A DNA stretch of 64,000 nt from Streptomyces sp. 549 (GCF_030124175.1 NZ_JASKMT010000017.1:57823-121822); one strand, 5' to 3'. Shown: positions 34,261 through 43,063, counted from the first letter of the stretch. Numbers and translations are program-made. Notes: a model not told the origin generated them from the sequence alone.

Positions 34261-34761
34261 ATGGCAGCGGGCACCACCGTCGACCACCTCACCGAGACCT
34301 ACCGCGCGCACTACCGGTCCCTGCTCGGCCTGGCCGCCCTGCTGCTCGACGACACCGCCTCGTGCGAGGACGTCGTCCAGGAGGCGTTCATCCGGGTGCA
34401 CTCGGCCCGCAGCCGGGTCAAGGACCCGGAGAAGACCCTCGCCTACCTCCGGCAGACGGTGGTGAACCTCTCCCGCTCCACGCTGCGCCGCCGCATCCTC
34501 GGCCTCAAGCTGCTGTCCAAGCCGATGCCGGACATGGCGAGCGCCGAGGAAGGCGCCTACGAGCGCATGGAGCGCGACGAACTCAAGCAGGCCCTGCGCG
34601 GCCTCCAGCGGCGGCAGCGCGAGGTGCTGGTGCTGCGCTACTTCGCGGACATGACCGAGGAGCAGGTGGCCGGCACGCTCGGCATATCGCGCGGCTCGGT
34701 CAAGGCGTACGGATCCCGCGGTATCGCCGCCCTGCGGGTGGCCATGGAGACACCGGCATGA
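34261..34761 (+). CDS. SigE-family RNA polymerase sigma factor
   Basis: 166 residues from ATG 34261: VDHLTETYRAHYRSLLGLAALLLDDTASCEDVVQEAFIRVH (region 2), then VLVLRYFADMTEEQVAGTLGISRGSVKAYGSRGI (region 4 HTH). This start has GAGGAAG at a good distance and gives the length of the conserved family. The frame is open upstream to 34120, so a longer form is possible. It overlaps the next gene by ATGA. It is a paralogue of the pair at 1345-2708. Confidence 0.85.
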   Translation: MAAGTTVDHLTETYRAHYRSLLGLAALLLDDTASCEDVVQEAFIRVHSARSRVKDPEKTLAYLRQTVVNLSRSTLRRRILGLKLLSKPMPDMASAEEGAYERMERDELKQALRGLQRRQREVLVLRYFADMTEEQVAGTLGISRGSVKAYGSRGIAALRVAMETPA

Positions 34762-36173
34762 CCCCGGGCAAGGACAACCGCCCTGCCGAGGAGGGCGCCG
34801 ACGACAGCCCGGCGAACCGTCCCGCGGATGAGCAGCCGACCGCGGACGCCGGCGCAGATGGCGAAGCCGACGCCGAGCGGCCCGGCGACGCCGATCAGCC
34901 CGGCGAGCGCGCGCAGCCTGTCGGCGTCGGGCTCGAGCCGTCCGGAAAGCCCGAGCCGTCCGGAAAGCCCGGGGCAGCCGGGAAGCCTGCCGCTTCCGAC
35001 ACGCAGGGCGGCGGAGCGTTTCCTGAGAGTAGCGCCGGCGGGCCCGATCAGGAAGAGGCGCTGCGTCGCCTGATGCGCGACGTGGTGGGCGACCTCGAAC
35101 CGTCCGCGAACTCGCTGGAGCACCTGCGGCAGGCCGTGCCCGCGCGCCGCGCCCGGCGACGGCAGACGCTGGTCGGTGCGACGGCGGCGGTGCTGGTCGT
35201 GGCCGTGGCGGTGCCCGCCCTGATGCACACCGGGGTGATGCCGGGACCGCTCAACGACCGGCACGCCAACGCGGCCAGCAGCGACCAGGCCGACGTGACC
35301 GACGGCGAGCTGGGCCACCTGGACGGCGGCAGCAGCGCCGCGCCCTCCGGCAAGGACGCCGGCCGCGGCGCCGGGGCCGACGGCAAGGACCGCGACGGCT
35401 CCTCGGCGTCCCCCTCGGAGGGCAGCAGCGCCTCCCCGGGCAGTACCGACGACCTGGCGTCCACCTCGCCGCGGTGCACCCGCGACCAGCTGGGCGAGGC
35501 CCGGGTGCGGGTGGGCGATCCCGACTCGCTCGGCCGGGTCCAGGGCTCGTTCCGGCTGACCAACGTCTCCGGTGACACCTGCCGGGTGAAGGGCACCGAC
35601 GAACTGGTGGCGTCCGCACAGGGCAAGGCCGATCCGGCGGGCGTCCAGGTCCTCGACCACACCGAGGGCGGCAAGGCCCCCGGCCTGCCGAGCCCCTCGT
35701 CGGCTGATCCCGACCTGATCCTGCGGCCCGGCGAGTCCTACCAGGTCCGCTTCGCGTGGCTGCCCGGCAACGAGCGCGGCGGCTGCCGTGTCGACCCCGG
35801 TCCGGCGCCCAGCCCCGACCCCGACCCGACGCCCACCGACCCGACCACCGGCGGCAGCCAGACCGGCGGCGGAACCGGTGGCCAGACCGGCGGCACCTCC
35901 GGTTCCGGTGGGAGCGACGGCGGAGACGACGCCGGAGGCAGTGAGGGCGGCGACGAGACCGACTCGTCCGGCGGCTCGGCGAACGAGCAGAGCGGCATGA
36001 ACACCCTCGCCGACTCCGGCACCGGCAGCAGCGGGGACTCGGGCAGCAGCTCCGCCACCGCGGTCGTGCTGCGGTACACGCCCGCGGCCGGGGAGCCGCA
36101 CGTGCCCCGCGCCTACCTGAACAACGCCTGCGCCGGCACGGTCTACCGCACCGGCGTGCTCCCGGCTTCCTGA
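34758..36173 (+). CDS. Large one-pass membrane protein coupled to the sigma factor
   Basis: 471 residues. A disordered Pro/Glu/Asp-rich cytoplasmic segment with two PSGKPG repeats is followed by EEALRRLMRDVVGDLEPSANSLEHLRQAVPARRARRRQ and a membrane helix (TLVGATAAVLVVAVAVPALM, about residues 135-155). Outside lies a domain with CTRDQLGEARVRVGDP, SFRLTNVSGDTCRVKG (a DUF4232-like strand pattern with Cys pairs) and a long Gly/Ser/Thr-rich insert before LRYTPAAGEPHVPRAYLNNACAGTVYRTG. It may anchor or sense for the sigma factor; no anti-sigma motif is visible, so this is inference. Confidence 0.7.
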   Translation: MTPGKDNRPAEEGADDSPANRPADEQPTADAGADGEADAERPGDADQPGERAQPVGVGLEPSGKPEPSGKPGAAGKPAASDTQGGGAFPESSAGGPDQEEALRRLMRDVVGDLEPSANSLEHLRQAVPARRARRRQTLVGATAAVLVVAVAVPALMHTGVMPGPLNDRHANAASSDQADVTDGELGHLDGGSSAAPSGKDAGRGAGADGKDRDGSSASPSEGSSASPGSTDDLASTSPRCTRDQLGEARVRVGDPDSLGRVQGSFRLTNVSGDTCRVKGTDELVASAQGKADPAGVQVLDHTEGGKAPGLPSPSSADPDLILRPGESYQVRFAWLPGNERGGCRVDPGPAPSPDPDPTPTDPTTGGSQTGGGTGGQTGGTSGSGGSDGGDDAGGSEGGDETDSSGGSANEQSGMNTLADSGTGSSGDSGSSSATAVVLRYTPAAGEPHVPRAYLNNACAGTVYRTGVLPAS

Positions 36174-36218
36174 ACCGGCCGCAGCCCGGCTGACGGGGCC
36201 GCACGGCTGCGGTGTCTC

Positions 36219-36268
36219 GGCGTCCCCGGTGTTCCCGGCGTCCCCGGTGTTCCCGGGGCGGCGTCCCC
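36219..36268. repeat. 18-bp tandem repeat in the gap before SURF1
   Basis: gtccccggtgttcccggc is repeated two and a half times. A further hairpin-prone segment (cgggggcgg...ccgcccccg) sits just upstream of the SURF1 start and could damp read-through from the sigma operon. Confidence 0.6.
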
Positions 36269-36352
36269 GGGCGCCGCCGACGGCCTCGGTGGGGGAGGAG
36301 ATGGGCGGGGGCGGATCCGGCGGGCCGGGCCCGCCCCCGTACCGTTGGGGGC

Positions 36353-37249
36353 GTGTACCGGTTCCTGCTGACGCCTCGCTGGTGGGCGATCAACGTCTTC
36401 GTCCTGCTGGCCGTGCCCTTCTGCCTGTTCATGGGCAGCTGGCAGCTGAGCCGGTTCGAGGACCGGGTCGACACCCACAAGCAGCAGCGCGGCCAGGCCG
36501 AGCGGATCGCCCGCGAGGAGGCCGTGCCGCTCGCCGACCTGCTGCCGGTGGACAAGCAGACCTCCGGCCGCATGGCCTCCACCACCGGCACCTTCGACCC
36601 CGAGCACCAGTACCTGGTGCCGGACCGCACTCTGGACGACCGGCGCGGCTTCTACGTCCTGGGCATGCTGCGCACCGCCGACGCCGGACCGGGCGACCCC
36701 GGCTCCGGTGGCCGGGCCCTGCCGGTGGTGCGGGGCTGGCTGCCGGGTGACGCCGACCCGGCCCGGGTGCCGCCGCTGCCGACCGGCGAGGTGGTCGTCA
36801 CCGGCGCCCTGCAGGCCTCGGAGAGCGGCGGTGCCACCGGTCTGCCCGCCGGGCAGCTGGGCACGATCAGTGCCGCCGCGCTGGTCAACCTGGTTCCCTA
36901 CGACGTGTACGACGCGTGGGTGACGGTGCAGGACGTGTCCGCGCCGCTGGAGGCCGTGCCGCCCGCCGCCGCCAAGGGCAGCGGGCTGGACCTGAAGGCG
37001 TTCCAGAACCTGGGGTACACCGCGGAGTGGTTCGTCTTCGCCGGCTTCGTGCTGTTCATGTGGTTCCGCTTCCTGCGCCGCGACGTCGAGCTGGCCCGCG
37101 ACGCCGACCTCGGCCTGCCGCCCGACACCGGCGGCCCCGCCCCCCGCGCCCCCGACGCTCCCAAGGCCGACGCACCTGCCGAGTCGAAGGCCGACGCACC
37201 TGCTGCCCCCAAGGCCGCCGCCCCGAAGGCCGACGCGCCGCAGGTCTGA
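36353..37249 (+). CDS. SURF1 family cytochrome oxidase assembly protein
   Basis: 298 residues. Two membrane helices frame the protein: an N-terminal one (WWAINVFVLLAVPFCLFMGSWQLSRF, with the SURF1 signature WQLxR) and a C-terminal one (TAEWFVFAGFVLFMWFRFLRRD). Between them are GTFDPEHQYLVPDR and VVRGWLPGDA. SURF1 helps assemble cytochrome c oxidase (haem a3). GTG start. The last 50 residues (PKADAPAESKADAP repeats) are a low-complexity tail. Confidence 0.9.
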   Translation: MYRFLLTPRWWAINVFVLLAVPFCLFMGSWQLSRFEDRVDTHKQQRGQAERIAREEAVPLADLLPVDKQTSGRMASTTGTFDPEHQYLVPDRTLDDRRGFYVLGMLRTADAGPGDPGSGGRALPVVRGWLPGDADPARVPPLPTGEVVVTGALQASESGGATGLPAGQLGTISAAALVNLVPYDVYDAWVTVQDVSAPLEAVPPAAAKGSGLDLKAFQNLGYTAEWFVFAGFVLFMWFRFLRRDVELARDADLGLPPDTGGPAPRAPDAPKADAPAESKADAPAAPKAAAPKADAPQV

Positions 37250-37286
37250 CCGGTCGGGGCCGGCCAGACCTGCGGAACCGCCGCGG

Positions 37287-39071
37287 TCAGCCCAGGTGGC
37301 GCTGGGCGAACTCCATCTCCAGCCGCACCTGCTTGATCCGCTCCTCCACGACCAGCGAGCCGTGGCCAGCGTCGTAGCGGTACACCTCGTGCGGGTGGCC
37401 GCGGCCCTGCAGGCGCTCCACGTAGTTCTCCACCTGCCGGATCGGGCAGCGCGGGTCGTTGACGCCCGCCGAGATGTAGACCGGCGCCCGCACGGCGTCC
37501 ACGTAGGTGATCGGGGACGAGGCCTCGTAGCGCTCCGGGACCTCCTGCGGCGTGCCGCCCAGCAGGGTGCGGTCCATCGCCTTCAGCGCGTCCATCTCGT
37601 CCTCGTAGGCGGTGACGTAGTCCGCCACCGGCACCACGGCGATGCCGACCGACCACGCCTCGGGCTGCGTGCCCACGCCCAGCAGCGTCAGGTATCCGCC
37701 CCAGGAGCCGCCGGTCAGCACCAGCCGCTCCGGGTCGGCCAGGCCGGACTCCACCGCCCACGCGCGGACCGCCGCGACGTCCTCCAGCTCGATCAGCCCG
37801 ACGCGGTGCTTCAGCGCGTCCGTCCACTCCCGGCCGTAGCCGGTGGAACCCCGGTAGTTGACCCGCACCACCGCGAAGCCGTGGTCCACCCAGGCCGCGG
37901 GCTGGGCGGCGAACGCATCGCTGTCGTGCCAGGTGGGGCCGCCGTGGATGTCGAAGACGGTCGGGAACGGCCCCTCGCCGGCGGGCCGCTGCACCAGGGC
38001 GTGCACCCGGCCGCCGGGTCCGTCCACCCACACGTCGCTCACCGGCACCGACGCGGGCGCCCGCATGCCCGGCGGGTCGAGCACCACCGCGCCGGTCGTG
38101 GAGCGCACCACGGGCGGCTCGGCGGCCGACGACCACAGGTACTCCACCGTGCCGTCGGGACGGGCCGTCGCGCCGGACACCGTGCCCTGCGGGGTCTCCA
38201 GGCGCGTCATCCGGCCGTCCGCCAGCTCGTGGCGCCACAGCTCGCTGCGCGCCTGGTGACTGTGCGACACCAGCAGCGCGGTGCCGTCCGGGCACCACTC
38301 GGCGGCCACGTCACCGGGCAGGTCGACGGGCAGGTCCGAGGTCTCACCGGTCACCGGGTTCCACACCATGGGCTCCCAACGGTCGCGCCGCTGGTGCCCC
38401 ACGAGCAGCCGCGGGTCGCCCTCGCCCGGGGCGAAGCCCAGCACGGCCAGGCCCAGCTCGCGGGTGCCGCCCTCGGTGTCGTCCAGCTCGGCGACCACCG
38501 ACCCGTCACCGCGCACCACGCGCAGCGCCGAGTGCATCGCGTCGCCGTGCTCGGTGTGCTCGATCGCGATCAGCTCGCCGTCCCGCGAGACATCGCCCAC
38601 TCCGGCCGACTCGCGGCTGCGGTAGATCTCCACCGGCTCCGCGCCGGGGCGCACCACGTGCACGGACGAGCCCTCGTCGTCGGTGGACCGTCCGACGACG
38701 GCCCCGCCGCCGCGCAGCAGGGCCAGGCCCGCCGGGTACGACGGTGCCAGGCCGGGCGCCGCCGGCTCGTCCGCGCCGCCGCCGAACGGCTGCCGCATCC
38801 ACACGCCGAACTCGTCGCCGTCGGTGTCGGAGAACCACCAGATCCACTCGCCGTCGGGGGTGAGCACGCCGTCGGTGGTGCCGTTGGGGCGGTCGGTCAC
38901 CTGCCGCTGCGCGCCCGTGGCGCGGTCCCAGGCGTACAGCTCGAAGGTGCCGGTGGCGTTCGAGACGAACAGCGACCGGTCGGGCGCGTCCTCCGCCCAC
39001 TCCGGCAACCCCACGCGGGGCGCACGGAACCGCTTCTCCCAGTCCGGCATGGACGCGTTGTTCTCAGTCAT
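37287..39071 (-). CDS. S9 family serine peptidase (acylaminoacyl/prolyl oligopeptidase type)
   Basis: 594 residues. A seven-blade propeller (residues about 20-330) precedes an alpha/beta hydrolase with HGGPTWHDSDAF (oxyanion region), the nucleophile elbow GGSWGGYL, Asp in GVNDPRCP and His in DAGHGS. It cuts short peptides or removes acylated residues. The ATG at 39071 matches the family opening MTENNASMPDWEKRF. No good ribosome site precedes it. Instead the start lies inside a perfect 22-bp inverted repeat (39054-39105), so the mRNA could hide its own start codon. Confidence 0.92.
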   Translation of the reverse strand: MTENNASMPDWEKRFRAPRVGLPEWAEDAPDRSLFVSNATGTFELYAWDRATGAQRQVTDRPNGTTDGVLTPDGEWIWWFSDTDGDEFGVWMRQPFGGGADEPAAPGLAPSYPAGLALLRGGGAVVGRSTDDEGSSVHVVRPGAEPVEIYRSRESAGVGDVSRDGELIAIEHTEHGDAMHSALRVVRGDGSVVAELDDTEGGTRELGLAVLGFAPGEGDPRLLVGHQRRDRWEPMVWNPVTGETSDLPVDLPGDVAAEWCPDGTALLVSHSHQARSELWRHELADGRMTRLETPQGTVSGATARPDGTVEYLWSSAAEPPVVRSTTGAVVLDPPGMRAPASVPVSDVWVDGPGGRVHALVQRPAGEGPFPTVFDIHGGPTWHDSDAFAAQPAAWVDHGFAVVRVNYRGSTGYGREWTDALKHRVGLIELEDVAAVRAWAVESGLADPERLVLTGGSWGGYLTLLGVGTQPEAWSVGIAVVPVADYVTAYEDEMDALKAMDRTLLGGTPQEVPERYEASSPITYVDAVRAPVYISAGVNDPRCPIRQVENYVERLQGRGHPHEVYRYDAGHGSLVVEERIKQVRLEMEFAQRHLG

Positions 39072-39105
39072 GCGCCCCATTGTGCGCATGACTGAGAACA
39101 ACGCG
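39054..39105. repeat. Perfect 22-bp inverted repeat over the S9 peptidase start
   Basis: Arm 39054-39075 and arm 39084-39105 are exact reverse complements, with an eight-base spacer (cccattgt). Both arms read atgactgagaacaacgcg outward, so the first six codons of the peptidase are duplicated in the opposite orientation upstream of it. As RNA this is a 22-bp hairpin enclosing the start codon. Confidence 0.95.
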
Positions 39106-39171
39106 GGGCCGGTCAGCCGAGCGGGCCGGCCCCGGCCCGGTCCGGCCGGTCCCGACCCGTTCCCGCCCGGC

Positions 39172-39645
39172 TCAGTCCGCCAGCTCGACCAGGATCTCCA
39201 CCTCGACCGGCGCGTCGATGGGCAGCACCGCCACGCCGACCGCGCTGCGCGCGTGCACGCCCTTGTCGCCCAGCACCTCGCCGAGCAGCTCGCTGGCGCC
39301 GTTGACCACGCCGGGCTGGCCGGTGAAGTGCGGCACCGAAGCGACGAAGCCGACGACCTTCACGACCCGGGTGATCCGGTCCAGGTCACCGGCGACGGAC
39401 TTCACCGCGGCCAGCGCGTTCAGCGCGCACGTCCGCGCCAGCTCCTTCGCCTGCTCGGGCGACACCTCGCTGCCGACCTTGCCCGTCACCGGCAGCTTGC
39501 CGTCGACCAGCGGCAGCTGGCCCGCGGTGTGCACGTACCGGCCGGTCCGCACCGCCGGCACGTACGAGGCCAGCGGCACCGCCACCTCCGGCAGCTTCAG
39601 CCCCAGCTCCGCCAGGCGGCCCTCCACCGTGCCGGAGGTGCTCAC
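39172..39645 (-). CDS. RidA family protein
   Basis: 157-residue member of the YjgF/YER057c/UK114 (RidA) family. RidA proteins remove reactive enamines from amino-acid metabolism. Visible pattern: LASYVPAVRTGRYVHTAGQLPLVDG, LNALAAVKSVAGDLDRITRVVKVVGFVAS, HFTGQPGVVNGASELLGEVLG and HARSAVGVAVLPIDAPVEVEILVEL. The GTG at 39645 overlaps the stop of the upstream DUF4177 gene (GTGA). A gggagaagg site lies before it. Both genes are probably co-transcribed. Confidence 0.92.
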   Translation of the reverse strand: MSTSGTVEGRLAELGLKLPEVAVPLASYVPAVRTGRYVHTAGQLPLVDGKLPVTGKVGSEVSPEQAKELARTCALNALAAVKSVAGDLDRITRVVKVVGFVASVPHFTGQPGVVNGASELLGEVLGDKGVHARSAVGVAVLPIDAPVEVEILVELAD

Positions 39646-39800
39646 GCCTTCTCCCGCTTGAGGTAGGCCACCAACTGCTCCGGGTTGTTCGGCCCGGGGA
39701 CCACCTGGACCAGCTCCCAGCCGTCCTCGCCCCAGGTGTCCAGAATCTGCTTGGTCGCGTGCACGAGCAGCGGCACGGTTGCGTATTCCCACTTCGTCAT
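39642..39800 (-). CDS. DUF4177 small protein
   Basis: 52 residues: MTKWEYATVPLLVHATKQIL, DTWGEDGWELVQVVPGPNNP and a basic end YLKREKA. The KWEYxxV opening and GxxGWELVxV core are the DUF4177 signature. The stop overlaps the GTG of the RidA gene. Function unknown; the coupling implies equal synthesis with RidA. It shares a short divergent promoter region with the ArsA pair. Confidence 0.9.
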   Translation of the reverse strand: MTKWEYATVPLLVHATKQILDTWGEDGWELVQVVPGPNNPEQLVAYLKREKA

Positions 39801-39844
39801 GGCCCCGAGGGTAATGCCCCGGCAAGCTGGTTACCCTTCCCAGG

Positions 39845-40846
39845 GTGAGCAGGCTGCATGTGGTCACCGGCAAGGGCGGCACCGGCAAGACGACGGTTGC
39901 CGCCGCACTGGCGCTCGCCCTCGCGGAGGCGGGGCGGCGCACTCTCCTGGTGGAGGTGGAAGGCAGGCAGGGCATCGCCCAGGTCTTCGAGACCGAGGCG
40001 CTGCCGTACGAGGAGCGCAAGATCGCCGTGGCGCCCGGCGGCGGCGAGGTGTACGCGCTCGCGATAGACGCCGAGAAGGCCCTTCTGGACTACCTCCAGA
40101 TGTTCTACAAGCTCGGCTCGGCGGGCCGGGCGCTGAAACGTATGGGCGCCATCGACTTCGCCACCACCATCGCCCCCGGCGTGCGCGACGTGCTGCTCAC
40201 CGGCAAGGCATGCGAGGCGGTGCGCCGGCGCACCCGCAAGGGCGACTTCGTCTACGACGCGATCGTCATGGACGCGCCGCCCACCGGCCGGATCGCGCGC
40301 TTCCTCGGCGTCAACGACGAGGTCGCCGGGCTCGCCAGGGTCGGTCCCGTGCACAACCAGGCGCAGGCCGTGATGCGGGTGCTGAAGTCGCCCGAGACGG
40401 CCGTGCACCTGGTGACGCTGCTGGAGGAGATGCCCGTCCAGGAGACCGTGGACGGCGTCGCCGAACTTCGCGCCGCCGGGCTGCCGGTGGGCGCGGTCAT
40501 AGTCAACATGGTCCGCCCGGCGGTGCTCGACCCGGTCGCCCTGGACGCCGCGGACAGCTCCCGTCCGGAACTGGCCAAGGCGCTCGCCGCGGCCGGCCTG
40601 GGCGGCGCCCGGCGCGGCGGCAAGGCCGAACGGCTGGTCGGCCCGCTGCTGGAGCAGGGCCGAGAGCACGCGGCCCGGCTCGCCACCGAGGCCGAGCGCC
40701 GGGACGAGATCGCCGCGCTTGGCCTGCCCGCGCCGCAGCTGGAACTGCTGTGGGAGGGCGTGGACCTGGCCGGCCTGTACGAGCTGGCCGGCATGCTGCG
40801 CGCGCAGCACGCAGGTACCTCATTCGTCGAAGGAGCAGCCCAGTGA
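39845..40846 (+). CDS. ArsA-family P-loop ATPase (first of pair)
   Basis: 333-residue ArsA/GET3-type ATPase. Deviant Walker A GKGGTGKTT at residues 9-17, then VEVEGRQGIAQVFE, and the switch region IVMDAPPTGRIARFL. The GET3-like Cys pair is absent, so arsenite transport is unlikely. In streptomycetes two such proteins always stand together next to wblA. Their role is unknown. GTG start; the stop overlaps the GTG of the next gene, so the two subunits probably form a complex. Confidence 0.88.
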   Translation: MSRLHVVTGKGGTGKTTVAAALALALAEAGRRTLLVEVEGRQGIAQVFETEALPYEERKIAVAPGGGEVYALAIDAEKALLDYLQMFYKLGSAGRALKRMGAIDFATTIAPGVRDVLLTGKACEAVRRRTRKGDFVYDAIVMDAPPTGRIARFLGVNDEVAGLARVGPVHNQAQAVMRVLKSPETAVHLVTLLEEMPVQETVDGVAELRAAGLPVGAVIVNMVRPAVLDPVALDAADSSRPELAKALAAAGLGGARRGGKAERLVGPLLEQGREHAARLATEAERRDEIAALGLPAPQLELLWEGVDLAGLYELAGMLRAQHAGTSFVEGAAQ

Positions 40847-42336
40847 GTCTGGACGCCGTGCCGCTGCTGGAGGTCGACGCACTGCTCGACGACCCGCAGA
40901 CCCGGATCATCGTCTGCTGCGGCGCGGGCGGCGTCGGCAAGACGACGAGCGCCGCCGCGCTGGGCGTGCGCGCCGCCGAGCGCGGGCGCCGGGCCGTGGT
41001 GCTCACCATCGACCCGGCCCGCCGCCTCGCCCAGTCGATGGGGCTGGACGAGCTGGACAACACCCCGCGCGAGGTGGCCGGCGTCGACACGTCCAAGGGC
41101 GGCCGGCTGCACGCGATGATGCTCGACATGAAGCGGACCTTCGACGAGATCGTCGAGGCGCACGCCGACCCGGAGCGGGCCCGCGCGATCCTGGACAACC
41201 CCTTCTACGCCTCGCTGTCCGCCGGTTTCGCCGGCACGCAGGAGTACATGGCGATGGAGAAGCTCGGCCAGCTGCGGGGCCGCGACGAGTGGGACCTCAT
41301 CATCGTCGACACGCCGCCGAGCCGGTCCGCGCTGGACTTCCTGGACGCGCCCAAGCGCCTCGGGTCCTTCCTCGACGGCCGGTTCATCCGGTTGCTGACC
41401 GCGCCGGCCAAGGCGGGCGGCCGGGCCGGCATGAAGTTCGTCAACCTCGGCATGGCCGGCCTGTCGATGGTGACGGGCACGCTCGGCAAGCTGCTCGGCA
41501 CCGGGCTGCTGCGCGACGTGCAGACGTTCATCGCCGCCATGGACACCATGTTCGGCGGGTTCCGCAAGCGTGCCGACGCCACCTACCAGCTGCTCCAGGC
41601 GCCCGGCACGGCGTTCCTCGTGGTGGCCGCGCCCGAACGGGACGCCCTGCGTGAGGCGGCCTACTTCGTCGAGCGGCTGGCCGCCGACCGCATGCCGCTG
41701 GCCGGGCTGGTGCTGAACCGGGTGCACGGCAGCGCCGCCGACCAACTCAGCGCCGAACGGGCCCTGTCGGCCGCGGAGACCCTCACCGAACGCGCCGCCG
41801 AGCAGGCGGCGGAGGCGGCCGACGAGGCGGCTGGAACCTCCGGGAACGCGGCCGAACACGACGCGGAATCCGCTGCGGGAGACACCTCGGAATCCGCTGC
41901 GGAAAACCTCCCGCCGGTCGGCATTGTGGATCATCCGACCGGGAATGCTGACGACGTTCCCGGTTCCGGCTCCCCCGTCGCCCAGGAACGCGACACCCAA
42001 CGCCCGGACGTCTCCGGGCGGGGCGAAGCACCCCAGGACGCCGCCGAGCCCGCCCAGGACGGCGCCGGGCCGCCCCACGGCCCGTCAGGCACCGCCGGGT
42101 CGCCGGTGGACGCGCTGGCCGCCGGCCTGCTGCGGCTGCACGCCGAACGCATGCGCGTGATCGCGCGCGAACGCCGCACGCGTGACCGCTTCACCGCCCT
42201 GCACCCCGAGGTGCCGGTGGCGGAGGTGGCCGCGCTGCCCGCCGACGTGAACGACCTCGACGGTCTGCGCGCCATCGGCCGGCTGCTCGCCGACCAGGTG
42301 CCGGGTCAGCCCGCGGCGACGGGCACGCCGTCGTAG
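40843..42336 (+). CDS. ArsA-family P-loop ATPase (second of pair, with insert)
   Basis: 497 residues. Walker A GAGGVGKTT (about residues 27-35), TIDPARRLAQSMGL (switch I, the A-loop Asp), IIVDTPPSRSALDFL (switch II). It has an unusual insert of about 100 acidic and Ala/Gly/Pro-rich residues (about 325-425, AADEAAGTSGNAAEHDAE) between two conserved helices. The C-terminal helix RLHAERMRVIARERRTRDRF then resumes. Start GTG with AAGGAG. Its 3' end overlaps the convergent wblA gene by 31 bases. Confidence 0.88.
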   Translation: MSLDAVPLLEVDALLDDPQTRIIVCCGAGGVGKTTSAAALGVRAAERGRRAVVLTIDPARRLAQSMGLDELDNTPREVAGVDTSKGGRLHAMMLDMKRTFDEIVEAHADPERARAILDNPFYASLSAGFAGTQEYMAMEKLGQLRGRDEWDLIIVDTPPSRSALDFLDAPKRLGSFLDGRFIRLLTAPAKAGGRAGMKFVNLGMAGLSMVTGTLGKLLGTGLLRDVQTFIAAMDTMFGGFRKRADATYQLLQAPGTAFLVVAAPERDALREAAYFVERLAADRMPLAGLVLNRVHGSAADQLSAERALSAAETLTERAAEQAAEAADEAAGTSGNAAEHDAESAAGDTSESAAENLPPVGIVDHPTGNADDVPGSGSPVAQERDTQRPDVSGRGEAPQDAAEPAQDGAGPPHGPSGTAGSPVDALAAGLLRLHAERMRVIARERRTRDRFTALHPEVPVAEVAALPADVNDLDGLRAIGRLLADQVPGQPAATGTPS

Positions 42337-42665
42337 TTCTCCTCGTACCTGTCGTGCCTGCCTTCGAAGTCGTCGTTGATGTCGTACGTCTCGTACTCCG
42401 CCCGTGCGGTTTCGAGCAGGCGGCGCCAGGAGGTGACCGTCGGCCGCCGGCGCAGCAGCGCGCGCCGTTCCCGCTCGGTCATACCACCCCACACCCCGAA
42501 CTCGACGCGGTTGTCCAGAGCGTCGGCAAGGCACTCCGTCCGCACCGGACACCCGGTGCAGACCGCCTTGGCGCGGTTCTGGGCCGCTCCTTGCACGAAC
42601 AGTTCATCCGGATCAGCAGTACGGCAGGCGGCCTGCGTACTCCAGTCGGTAACCCAGCGGCTCAT
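42306..42665 (-). CDS. wblA: WhiB-like regulator WblA
   Basis: 119-residue iron-sulfur WhiB-family protein. Cluster ligands Cys14, Cys36, Cys39 and Cys45 (CTGCPVRTEC) are all present. It has the turn signature GVWGGMTERERRALLRRRP and a WblA-specific core (CRTADPDELFVQGAAQNRAKAVC). Orthologues in Streptomyces coelicolor (SCO3579 by memory) switch aerial development on and repress secondary metabolism. The ArsA pair and a PBP flank it there too. The C-terminal EYETYDINDDFEGRHDRYEENYDG is longer than I expect and overlaps the arsA gene end. ATG 42665 with GGAGAGGA upstream. Confidence 0.92.
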   Translation of the reverse strand: MSRWVTDWSTQAACRTADPDELFVQGAAQNRAKAVCTGCPVRTECLADALDNRVEFGVWGGMTERERRALLRRRPTVTSWRRLLETARAEYETYDINDDFEGRHDRYEENYDGVPVAAG

Positions 42666-43063
42666 GCTGGTGCCGTCCTCTCCCGAGTTGAGGCTCCCCC
42701 ACGGCGACAAACGGCATATGCACCGTCGCCAGTTGAGGACGTTACGGAAGGCAGGGCATGAGGCAACACCCCCGACGGGCCCCATCTTGAATGGTCCGAT
42801 TGGACTATGCGTGAGCGCTGGATCACCCGACGGAGTGAGCGTGCGACAAGCAGGGCTTTTGCCTCTTACGGGACTCATCGGGCAGTCGCCGGGTGGGAGA
42901 TGAAGGGATTTCTCCTGGCATATGACGCCATTACAGGACGGCTCTCATCACCCACAGGAGTGATGCGCACGAGGTCGCAAAGCAGTCCTGTTCCCGAAGG
43001 TGTCCTACAGAGTAGGCGAACAGATGCGCCCCTGTCCGGCGTTTGAGAACGTAGGCTGCCCTC
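42666..43063. promoter_or_regulatory. Long divergent control region of wblA and the PBP gene
   Basis: 398 bases without a gene, noticeably less GC-rich than the rest. wblA is known in the genus to have an extended upstream region bound by developmental regulators, so several operator sites are likely here. None could be assigned by eye. Both genes read away from it. Confidence 0.6.

Noticed and set aside
39088..39666. Plus-strand frame beginning MTENNAGPV next to the S9 peptidase
   Set aside because: The first six codons come from the inverted duplication; after them the frame is an antisense read of the RidA gene.
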